The notes below the pieces were generated by a model, which saw only the letters and a list, made by a program, of their open reading frames with translations, ran no database searches and was not told where the DNA came from. From contig NZ_JAEB01000012.1 in assembly GCF_000518685.1 (NCBI RefSeq), positions 1 through 64,000 on the forward strand: a stretch of 64,000 bases of DNA, read 5' to 3'. Position numbers and translations under genes: made by a program. Source of the DNA: Eubacterium xylanophilum ATCC 35991 (GTDB lineage: Bacteria; Bacillota; Clostridia; Lachnospirales; Lachnospiraceae). Within the stretch, counting starts at the first letter, position 1. Each line of letters starts with the position of its first letter. Below, piece after piece: positions 54,389 through 61,359 of this stretch.

Positions 54389-55554
54389 ATGATTTAATTT
54401 ATCTTGACAATGCCGCTACCACTCGAACTAAGCCGGAGGTAGTGGAGAAGATGTTGCCGTACTTTACGGAGAATTTTGGCAATCCATCGGCCATCTATGA
54501 TTTTGCTGCTAGGAACAAAAAAGCCATTAATGACAGCAGACAGATAGTTGCAAAGGCCTTAAATGCTGACATGAGAGACATATACTTTACGTCTGGCGGA
54601 ACGGAGTCGGACAACTGGGCGCTTGTGGCAATCGCCGAAAACTATGCCTCCAAGGGGAAGCATATCATAACCACCAAGATAGAGCATCATGCTGTACTTC
54701 ACACATGCCAATACTTAGAAAAGCAACGTGGTTTTGAGGTTACTTACCTAGACGTGGATGAGAGTGGAATTCTGGACATTTCAAAGTTGGAGAGCGCCAT
54801 CAGACCCGATACAATCCTCATATCGGTAATGTTTGCCAACAATGAGATTGGAACAATTCAGCCCATAGCTGAGATTGGCGCCCTGGCAAGAGAAAGAGAT
54901 ATCGTATTTCACACGGATGCAGTTCAGGCCTTTGGCCACGTTCCAATCGATGTGGAAACCATGAACATAGACCTTCTCAGCGCCAGCGGCCACAAATTCG
55001 GCGGCCCCAAGGGCGTGGGAATACTCTATGCAAGAAACGGCATTAACATCAAGTCCTTTATGCACGGAGGAGCGCAGGAAAGAAATAGACGCCCGGGCAC
55101 GGAAAATGTTCCGGCAATCGTTGGCCTCGGCGAGGCCGTGAGAATTGCAACAAGCCATATGGCGGAAAATGCAGAGAAGACTCGAAAGGTCAGAGATTAT
55201 ATAATTGATGATATTCTCGCGGACGTAGACCATTGTACATTGAACGGCCACAGAGAGAAGAGACTTCCCAACAATATCAACATGAGCTTTAACTTCATCG
55301 AGGGTGAATCCCTTCTAATAATGCTTGACATGGAGGGAATATGTGCCTCCAGTGGTTCTGCATGTACCTCTGGTGCCGTGGAGCCATCTCATGTTTTGCA
55401 GGCTATAGGCCTTTCGGAGGAGATGGCCAAGGGCTCTGTCAGAATGACCCTTGATGAGAACATTTCTCTGGAAGACGCGAAAAAAGTTTGTAACAAATTG
55501 AAAGAAATTATTAACAGACTCAGAAGTATGTCTCCGGCGTACAAAAATATGTAA
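54385..55554 (+). CDS. Cysteine desulfurase
   Basis: 389 residues of the NifS/IscS family. IYLDNAATTRTKPEVVEKM at the start, TSGGTESDNWAL, the PLP Lys in SASGHKFGGPKGVG, and the persulfide Cys in SSGSACTSGAVEPSH. It supplies sulfur for Fe-S clusters, ThiS or tRNA thiolation. Its overlap with moxR and position after the thi genes makes ThiS loading or cluster supply plausible. No iscU or thiI is near. Confidence 0.95.
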   Translation: MNDLIYLDNAATTRTKPEVVEKMLPYFTENFGNPSAIYDFAARNKKAINDSRQIVAKALNADMRDIYFTSGGTESDNWALVAIAENYASKGKHIITTKIEHHAVLHTCQYLEKQRGFEVTYLDVDESGILDISKLESAIRPDTILISVMFANNEIGTIQPIAEIGALARERDIVFHTDAVQAFGHVPIDVETMNIDLLSASGHKFGGPKGVGILYARNGINIKSFMHGGAQERNRRPGTENVPAIVGLGEAVRIATSHMAENAEKTRKVRDYIIDDILADVDHCTLNGHREKRLPNNINMSFNFIEGESLLIMLDMEGICASSGSACTSGAVEPSHVLQAIGLSEEMAKGSVRMTLDENISLEDAKKVCNKLKEIINRLRSMSPAYKNM

Positions 55555-55586
55555 AATATTAAATACAATTCAATAATATAGCGCAA

Positions 55587-55628
55587 ATCACCCTGTAATC
55601 GCATGCAGGGTGATTGTTATATAATTTT
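55587..55628 (+). terminator. Terminator after cysteine desulfurase
   Basis: Arms AATCACCCTG and CAGGGTGATT around a 9-10-base loop; a T8 run follows 8 bases later. It ends the thi-to-nifS run. Confidence 0.7.
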
Positions 55629-55643
55629 TTTTCCAAAAAAGCC

Positions 55644-55671
55644 TTGACAAATTTTACAAACATGTTATAAT
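55644..55671 (+). promoter_or_regulatory. Promoter of the SleB-like hydrolase gene
   Basis: TTGACA (55644-55649) and TATAAT (55666-55671) with a 16-base spacer. The sequence downstream begins with a 17-base palindrome. Confidence 0.75.
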
Positions 55672-55682
55672 TATTACATAAA

Positions 55683-55699
55683 TGTTACAAATTGTAACA
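55683..55699. promoter_or_regulatory. Palindromic operator candidate downstream of the SleB promoter
   Basis: TGTTACAAATTGTAACA is perfectly inverted around its middle A and lies about +5 to +21 of the predicted transcript. A repressor site is plausible. Confidence 0.45.
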
Positions 55700-55786
55700 A
55701 AAAATATTCAAAATGTTGCGCATATATTTAACAAAAACACAATATTTTGTGTGACATTGCAAGATTAAAGGAGATTATTGATTAAC

Positions 55787-56278
55787 ATGTTTACTAAGAA
55801 AATAATCAGGGTGGTTTGTTCTTTGGCAATTGTAATGATGTTGGCGATGTGTGTTAAGACAACAGATAGTTCAGCAGCAAAGAGAAGGTATACAACTAAT
55901 GACTTAAAGTACATGGCAGCAATTATTTATTGTGAAGCCGGCATTGAACCATATGCAGGAAAGCTTGCAGTAGGATGCGTTATCATGAACAGAGTAAAGT
56001 CTCGTTCATTCCCTAACAAGATCCTCTCAGTTATTAAGCAACCTCACCAGTTTGGACCTGTAAGTCAGGGCAAGTTCCAGAGAGAGCTTAAGAGAATGGA
56101 GAAGGGAATGTACTCAAGAGGTCAGAGAAGAAATTCTCTTAAGGCTGCCCAGGAAGTTCTCGAGGGTCAGAGAAATATCAAGTATGCCGGAAAGAGAGTA
56201 AACTTCAGCAGATTCCATTATTTCAACGGAACATTATCTTGTCCTAAGTTTAAGATCGCAGGACATCAGTTTAAATAA
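55787..56278 (+). CDS. Secreted SleB-type cell wall hydrolase
   Basis: 163 residues from the ATG at 55787; a TTG at 55778 is 4 bases from AAAGGAG and may also be used. A signal peptide spans about 1-32 (ends near SSAAK). Hydrolase_2/SleB motifs: MAAIIYCEAGIEPYAGKLAVG with the catalytic Glu, VIMNRVKSRSFP, and HQFGPVS. Such enzymes cut peptidoglycan (lytic transglycosylase-like) in spores or vegetative cells. Confidence 0.9.
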   Translation: MFTKKIIRVVCSLAIVMMLAMCVKTTDSSAAKRRYTTNDLKYMAAIIYCEAGIEPYAGKLAVGCVIMNRVKSRSFPNKILSVIKQPHQFGPVSQGKFQRELKRMEKGMYSRGQRRNSLKAAQEVLEGQRNIKYAGKRVNFSRFHYFNGTLSCPKFKIAGHQFK

Positions 56279-56279
56279 T

Positions 56280-56324
56280 TGTCTTACGACCGCAGGGAGT
56301 AAGATAATAAACGCATAGCGCTGG
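56280..56324. repeat. Interspersed hairpin element, copy 6
   Basis: GTCTTAC...AGTAAGA around GACCGCAGGG, followed by AATAAACGCATAGCGCTGG. Starts 1-2 bases after the hydrolase stop and marks the left side of the second 73-bp array. Confidence 0.8.
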
Positions 56325-56374
56325 GGGCTGTCGCACTAACAATTAAAAAATTGTTAGTGCGACAGCTCCTTTTT
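56325..56374. terminator. Perfect 18-bp palindrome, terminator-like
   Basis: Arms GCTGTCGCACTAACAATT (56327-56344) and its inverse (56349-56366) with a 4-base loop, then TCCTTTTT. The same sequence, with a damaged right arm, is at 37537-37577 in the same position next to a hairpin element. Confidence 0.75.
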
Positions 56375-56424
56375 GTGTCCAAATTAGAGAGATTTTATTA
56401 TTATTCTTTGTTAATTGAGCGTGA

Positions 56425-56902
56425 GGGGCATGCCTATTTGAAAAAAGAAGATTTGGCATGCCCCGAGATGGGGAGAGACTTGATTGATACGGCGTGAGGG
56501 GCATGCCTATTTGAAGAAAGAGGATTTGGCATGCCCCGAGATGGGGAGAGACTTGAGTGATACGGCGTGAGGGGCATGCCTATTTGAAAAAGAAGGATTT
56601 GGCATGCCCCGAGAGGGGAAAAGACTTGATTGATACGGCGTAAGGGGCATGCCTATTTGAAGAAAGATGATTTGGCATGCCCCGAGACGGGGAGAGACTT
56701 GATTGATACGGCGTGAGGGGCATGCCTATTTGAAAAAAGAGGTTTTGGCATGCCCCGAGATGGGAAAAGACTTGATTGATACGGCGTGAGGGGCATGCCT
56801 ATTTGAAAAAAGATGATTTGGCATGCCCCGAGATGGGGAGAGACTTGATTGATACGGCGTGAGGGGCATGCCTATTTGAAAAAAGAGGTTTTGGCATGCC
56901 CC
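56425..56902. repeat. Tandem array, seven 73-bp units with GGGGCATGCC/GGCATGCCCC arms
   Basis: GGGGCATGCC starts at 56425, 56498, 56571, 56644, 56717, 56790 and 56863, exactly 73 apart; each is followed after 20 bases by GGCATGCCCC and then by 33 bases. All 14 arms are perfect. Loops (TATTTGAAAAAAGAGGATTT and variants) and spacers (begin GAGATGGGGAGAGACTTG) differ from those of the 46-kb array. No cas genes and near-identical spacers, so not CRISPR. Confidence 0.95.
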
Positions 56903-56959
56903 GAGAGGGGGGGAGAGACTTGAGTGAGCCTTCTGCCTGAATACTTCGATTCATACGAT

Positions 56960-56990
56960 ATCTCAGGTTTTTCGAAGCCTGAGATTTTTA
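56960..56990 (+). terminator. Terminator after the second 73-bp array
   Basis: Arms ATCTCAGG/CCTGAGAT around a 10-base loop, followed by TTTTTAT. Confidence 0.65.
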
Positions 56991-56991
56991 T

Positions 56992-57040
56992 CGGAAACGC
57001 ATATCGCTGGTCTTACAAGCTTTGCTTGTAAGACAATTTT
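56992..57040. repeat. Interspersed hairpin element, copy 7
   Basis: GGAAACGCATATCGCTGG then GTCTTACAAGC/GCTTGTAAGAC stem, then AATTTTT. Right border of the second 73-bp array; the hairpin plus T run can itself terminate transcription. Confidence 0.8.
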
Positions 57041-57086
57041 TAATATAATTTAAATACAAATGCAACAATTCTTAACAGTTCTGTTA

Positions 57087-57114
57087 TGGACAAAGTTGGG
57101 GGGTGTGCTATAAT
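57087..57114 (+). promoter_or_regulatory. Promoter of the secreted Fn3-like protein gene
   Basis: TGGACA (57087-57092) and TATAAT (57109-57114), spacer 16. Confidence 0.65.
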
Positions 57115-57165
57115 GATTAAGGATTTGAACCCAAGTCCAGATGAATTATTAAGGAGGAATATACT

Positions 57166-57927
57166 ATGAGAAAAACAAAGTCATGCCTTATGGCAGGAGT
57201 GCTCGCACTTGCACTCGGAGTAGGAACAGTAGGAGGTTTTGGTGCTAACATATCACAGGCTGCAAAGTCAGCTTATTCTGTTTGCACAGACAAGTCAACA
57301 AAGGAAGTTGAGTCATTTGCCAAGGAAGTTAAAAAGGCAGTGATGAACGATGATTGGAAGACATTAGCAGATAAGATTTCTTACCCAATCAAAATCTACG
57401 ATCAGAAAATCAAAAACAAGAAAGCATTCATCAAGAAAATGAAGAATTCTGATTTGGAGGAACAATTCTTCCAGGAAATCGGAAAAGAAGACTGCAAGAA
57501 AATGTTTAGTAACTGGCGCGGAATCATGATGGGAAATGGCGAAATATGGATTGGAGAAGTCAACAAAGAACTCAAGGTAATCTCCATCAACTCACCATTT
57601 TCATCAAAAACAATTGGAAAACCCGGAAAAATCAAGTGGAGTAAACCATCCAAAAAGGATTCTGATGCCGTTGGAATCAAAGCTTCTTGGAAGAAAGTAA
57701 AGGGAGCCAAAGGTTATCAGGCAAAATTCTTCCTTTTCTGGCCATCAAACAAGAAGGATTCAGTAAAGAAGAATTTGAAGAAACCTAGCGCAACAGTTTA
57801 CTTCCAAGACAACAAGGGAATCAAAGTCAAAGTAAGAGCATATAAGCTTGTCGACGGCGAAAAAGTCTATGGTAAATGGACTAAAGCAAAGCTCACAGCA
57901 GCACAAGCTAAGAAGTACATAGGATAA
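57166..57927 (+). CDS. Secreted protein with C-terminal Fn3-like domain
   Basis: 253 residues behind AAGGAGGAA. Signal peptide residues 1-33 (MRKTKSCLMAGVLALALGVG, cleavage near SQAAK). Residues 45-145 form a small alpha/beta domain (VKKAVMNDDWKTLADKISYPI) reminiscent of NTF2-like or Cif-like exported domains. Residues about 155-250 resemble Fn3: IKASWKKVKGAKGYQAKFF, then KVKVRAYKLVDGEKVYGKW. Function unknown. High lysine content, as in the DUF6273 protein at the window start. Expressed from its own promoter and followed by tandem hairpins. Confidence 0.7.
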   Translation: MRKTKSCLMAGVLALALGVGTVGGFGANISQAAKSAYSVCTDKSTKEVESFAKEVKKAVMNDDWKTLADKISYPIKIYDQKIKNKKAFIKKMKNSDLEEQFFQEIGKEDCKKMFSNWRGIMMGNGEIWIGEVNKELKVISINSPFSSKTIGKPGKIKWSKPSKKDSDAVGIKASWKKVKGAKGYQAKFFLFWPSNKKDSVKKNLKKPSATVYFQDNKGIKVKVRAYKLVDGEKVYGKWTKAKLTAAQAKKYIG

Positions 57928-57933
57928 GATTTG

Positions 57934-58046
57934 AATACGGATGAATTGGTTAGAAAAGCCAATTCATCCGTATTATTTGTTGGGGGCGCGGAGCGAAGAG
58001 GCTTCAGAACACGGATGAATTGGCCCAAACAGCCAATCCATCCGTG
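57934..58046. repeat. Two tandem ACGGATGAATTGG hairpins, 74 bp apart
   Basis: Hairpin 1: AATACGGATGAATTGG (57934-57949) with a perfect 16-base inverse at 57959-57974. Hairpin 2: CACGGATGAATTGG (58010-58023) and CCAATCCATCCGTG (58033-58046). The following CGCGGAGC[GA]AAGA is also repeated, so the unit is about 74 bp. The first stem is placed as the terminator of the gene upstream. Confidence 0.75.
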
Positions 58047-58133
58047 ATTCCCACCCAGACCGCGGAGCAAAGAAACCATCAAAAAACTTCTCATCAAAAA
58101 TTCACCCCATATATTAAAAATACTTGAAAAATG

Positions 58134-58142
58134 TGGTATAAT
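58134..58142 (+). promoter_or_regulatory. Extended -10 promoter of the surface cluster
   Basis: TGGTATAAT (extended -10 TGnTATAAT, -10 at 58137-58142) in an A/T-rich region; no strong -35 is seen. The remainder of 57928-58240 holds the two hairpins and no gene. Confidence 0.5.
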
Positions 58143-58240
58143 ATTAAGTAATATTGACAATATGCCGATAAAATTATGGGTGCGTATGTGCATTTTGGGG
58201 ATGGAGTGTATGAAGAAAAGTATGAAAGTGAGGTGAGCAT

Positions 58241-59362
58241 ATGTCCGATTACAGGGAAAACCAAACACTGGACAATTCAGAGAAAATGGTAAACCCAGAA
58301 AACCCAGAAAACCCAGAAAACTCTGAAAATCAGGAAACCCCAACCAACAGCAGGAAAAAGTCAATTGTTAAGATTGCCCTGTTGGTGTCACTTGCGGGAG
58401 TTATGCTCATTCTTGCTGCTATTGCTTGGTTTTCTATGAGCAAAGAAGCGACTGGCAATATGGATATGCAGGCGGGAGATACCTTCTATGAATTGCAAGT
58501 TGAGGGGACTAAAGTAGAGAATTCAGGTATTTATAGTTTGATAGATGGTGAGGAGAGTGAGACTGAGTTTACGTCAGGTGTTCAGCAGAGAGATGGAGAT
58601 GACAATCTGGTGGATATCTATCGCACGGATACAAACAACATGAGTATTAAGTGGAGAAAGAGCTCGGGGAGTAATGGAAGTCTTGAGCCAGACTCTTCAG
58701 GGCAGTTGAGTTTCTCTGTAATACCGAAGGTTTCGGGAAGGTTGAATCTACACTTTGACTTTTCCATAAGGGGTTATCATGCGACATATGACAATCAGAA
58801 TCCGCCACAGCTCAAGAAACTTTATGAGATCAATGATTCCTTAGAGCCAAGTGGCGCCAATGAACTGACAGCGGAGTTGATTGCTAAGAAGAAGAGAGCT
58901 GTTGGTCATGTAAATGGCCATATTTTGTTTTTTAAGAAGTTTTCCAATGGAAAATATTCCGGCTTTTTGGGGCATGATCAGGTGAGCTTTGAGGATTTAC
59001 TTGAGTCCGAGAATAAGAATGTTGTTGCAGGTCAGGCTTATCCTGTTACAATTTATTGGAAATGGGCAAATACATTTGCTTCGTTGGTGGGAAATTCCAA
59101 TTCCGGTTATAGCGATAACATGATTTTTAGTGATGATAATAGCACTGATAGAAACAAGATGAAACAGTACCTAAAGGATCCGGATAACAATGTGTTCTCG
59201 GGATTGTCGGCTTCGGAGATTTCATCGAATATGGATAATCTTGATGATAATGATGCGATGACTGCATTATCGGGAGCTTATGATGATGCGGATTTCCTGA
59301 TAGGTGATAATCTGGCTTATATCTTAATTGAGATGGATTCAGATATAGGTCCTGCGTCGTGA
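58241..59362 (+). CDS. Membrane-anchored surface protein 1 of the cluster
   Basis: 373 residues. GAGGTGA precedes the start. The cytoplasmic N-terminus has a short Asn-Pro-Glu repeat (NPENPENPENSEN), then a membrane segment at about 42-64 ending IAWFSM. The rest is predicted outside and is Ser/Asp/Asn-rich without a family I recognise. The AWF after a signal-anchor resembles TasA/CalY and pilin-type exported proteins of Firmicutes, which is weak evidence. It is co-transcribed with the next two genes (15-base and 19-base gaps). Confidence 0.65.
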   Translation: MSDYRENQTLDNSEKMVNPENPENPENSENQETPTNSRKKSIVKIALLVSLAGVMLILAAIAWFSMSKEATGNMDMQAGDTFYELQVEGTKVENSGIYSLIDGEESETEFTSGVQQRDGDDNLVDIYRTDTNNMSIKWRKSSGSNGSLEPDSSGQLSFSVIPKVSGRLNLHFDFSIRGYHATYDNQNPPQLKKLYEINDSLEPSGANELTAELIAKKKRAVGHVNGHILFFKKFSNGKYSGFLGHDQVSFEDLLESENKNVVAGQAYPVTIYWKWANTFASLVGNSNSGYSDNMIFSDDNSTDRNKMKQYLKDPDNNVFSGLSASEISSNMDNLDDNDAMTALSGAYDDADFLIGDNLAYILIEMDSDIGPAS

Positions 59363-59376
59363 AGGGAGGGTGCTTT

Positions 59377-60261
59377 GTGAATAAACAACAGAAAAAGGCA
59401 AAAGTCAGCTTGAGAAGACGAATCAAGGAGATGCCCTTGTCAAAGAAGATTCAATTGTGCGCAGCATCCTTGGTTACGTTAGGAATACTGGTTATGATTC
59501 CTATACTGGCTTGGTTTGCCAATCAGAGGAAGTTGGCGGAGCTTGAGGCAATCAAGTCGCCGGACTTGCTATATATAACATCAGCCAATGTAGAGGCAGT
59601 CAAAAATATTGATATGTCCGGAATAGATGTGGAAGCCACAAAGTCAGTAAATGGTGTGGAAACGCCGATTACTAATAAGCTTTTTCCATTTTGTGTGGCG
59701 GGAGAGTACGTAAGTAAGTTTACTCTTCAGTTGGCTCATACAACCAACAATCCGTTTAAGTATGAGGTATATGAGGGCAAGGTGTTTACAAGTGAAGATG
59801 ATGCGATACAGTATGCGGCTAACAAAAATACGGAGTATGTTACGTATACTGTGACTTGCAATCTTGACGGGATAGTGATTCCTGGTCTAACTAGGACAAG
59901 TGTTACAAAAGGTGAAAAGCTATACATAGTGAAGGGAAGTAGCTTGCAGTCTGGGTCAGCCGACAATACGGGGGGATACCAGGGGGCATATCTCAATAAA
60001 TCAGGGGATGGAAGAACTGCTTCTGACAAGTATCATGAGGAATCCTATGGAAATGAAGGAGGAACTTATGACATTCTCAAGAACTATGAAGAAGCTTTGT
60101 ATTGGCAGTGTAGGGATATTCAAAGTGTGGACAATCTTCTTGACCACGATGAAGCATTTTTCAGAACATTTATCATCGATGTGTCATGGGATGGTGTGAC
60201 AATATCCAATAACAAAGAGACGGATATTGTATATATTATGGCATACAGTGGTGCACAGTAA
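59377..60261 (+). CDS. Membrane-anchored surface protein 2 of the cluster
   Basis: 294 residues from a GTG at 59377 with GGGAGGG upstream. Basic N-terminus, membrane segment at about 28-48 ending ILAWFANQRKL, which repeats the AWF pattern of the preceding protein. The outer part has beta-type sequence (FTLQLAHTTNNPFKYEVYEG). No known domain. Likely part of the same surface structure. Confidence 0.65.
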   Translation: MNKQQKKAKVSLRRRIKEMPLSKKIQLCAASLVTLGILVMIPILAWFANQRKLAELEAIKSPDLLYITSANVEAVKNIDMSGIDVEATKSVNGVETPITNKLFPFCVAGEYVSKFTLQLAHTTNNPFKYEVYEGKVFTSEDDAIQYAANKNTEYVTYTVTCNLDGIVIPGLTRTSVTKGEKLYIVKGSSLQSGSADNTGGYQGAYLNKSGDGRTASDKYHEESYGNEGGTYDILKNYEEALYWQCRDIQSVDNLLDHDEAFFRTFIIDVSWDGVTISNNKETDIVYIMAYSGAQ

Positions 60262-60280
60262 GAGATAGGAGGTGTGGCTT

Positions 60281-61309
60281 TTGAAGAGGCTTTTATCAAA
60301 AATCAAGAAAAATTGGATAATGGTATGGCTTGTTCTTGCAGCCACAGCTTTGTGTTCTATGGTGGTATATGCCAGATATAGCAATGAGCACAATATCGTG
60401 AAGAGAGTCGTTGCCACAGATAAGGATTTGGCCAACAGATTTACATCAAATTACCTCTCGACGGGAACTATTATGCTCAAAACTCAGACAGTGCCGGTGG
60501 ATTCCACTGATGATCCGGAGATAGAGATTAGTATATGGAATTATAATCATAAAAATCCAACAAAGTACTACAAATCCGACATTAATTATACCTTAGATAT
60601 GGTATTTACAAATACTGAGGGGACGGCACTTACAAGTTCACAGGTGGAGAATTTGATCGGAAATGATGAGGTGGAGATATATAAAATCACCAAAAATGCG
60701 GATCAGACTGTGAGTGAGACTTTGCTTGTAAAGATTAGCAAAGACAGTATAAGCGGAACATTTAACGAGGTAATCAAAGCTCAGAAAAACATAGGAACAG
60801 AGAATAAATACAAGTTGGTTTTGCCCAATTCTAGTGTAGGCAAGGATATTGCGGTCAAGGTGACGGCCACACCCGGCAGTGAGTATCATGATCTTCCGGG
60901 GGCGATTGCGGCAATGTTCAATGCTGAAAGCCAGACAATCATACTGGGCAAAGGATGGATGGGAAGTATTAATGATGATGAAAATATTCCGCTAAGTAAG
61001 TACGAGGGATTTAACTATAGTATAACAGGTAGTGGAGCTTCATCAGGAACTCTCAAGTGGAGAAAAGATTTGATAGAGTTAAACAAGGATGAGATAGAGG
61101 AGTTGTTCTCGATTGATGTGAATGACAGCTCCAATTATAGCGATGATGGAAACTTCAGGACGATAGAATTATCCAGTCTGTCATCAGCTGATAATGCAGG
61201 TAGATATGATTTTCAGTTTTATATCAAGAATAAAGCTGCTAAGACAGCCATCTCCGGCATGACTTGGAGCGATTTTAAAAAGATAATAGTATTCAAGGAG
61301 AATGATTAA
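60281..61309 (+). CDS. Membrane-anchored surface protein 3 of the cluster
   Basis: 342 residues from a TTG at 60281; AGGAGG is 8 bases upstream, while the GTG at 60272 overlaps that site. Membrane segment at about 13-33 (WIMVWLVLAATALCSMVVYA), then an extracytoplasmic region starting RYSNEHN that is Ser/Asn/Thr-rich. It contains a possible Ig-like part in the middle (TPGSEYHDLPGAIAAMFNAE). Unrecognised. Same cluster by spacing and topology. Confidence 0.65.
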   Translation: MKRLLSKIKKNWIMVWLVLAATALCSMVVYARYSNEHNIVKRVVATDKDLANRFTSNYLSTGTIMLKTQTVPVDSTDDPEIEISIWNYNHKNPTKYYKSDINYTLDMVFTNTEGTALTSSQVENLIGNDEVEIYKITKNADQTVSETLLVKISKDSISGTFNEVIKAQKNIGTENKYKLVLPNSSVGKDIAVKVTATPGSEYHDLPGAIAAMFNAESQTIILGKGWMGSINDDENIPLSKYEGFNYSITGSGASSGTLKWRKDLIELNKDEIEELFSIDVNDSSNYSDDGNFRTIELSSLSSADNAGRYDFQFYIKNKAAKTAISGMTWSDFKKIIVFKEND

Positions 61310-61359
61310 GAGAGGATAGAAATACCGGACAGAGAAGCAATACAGAATCGAGGTAGACT

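Noticed and set aside
46068-56902. CRISPR arrays
   Set aside because: The regular period suggests it, but the 33-base spacers are nearly identical within each array, repeats contain inverted arms with a 20-base loop, and there are no cas genes.
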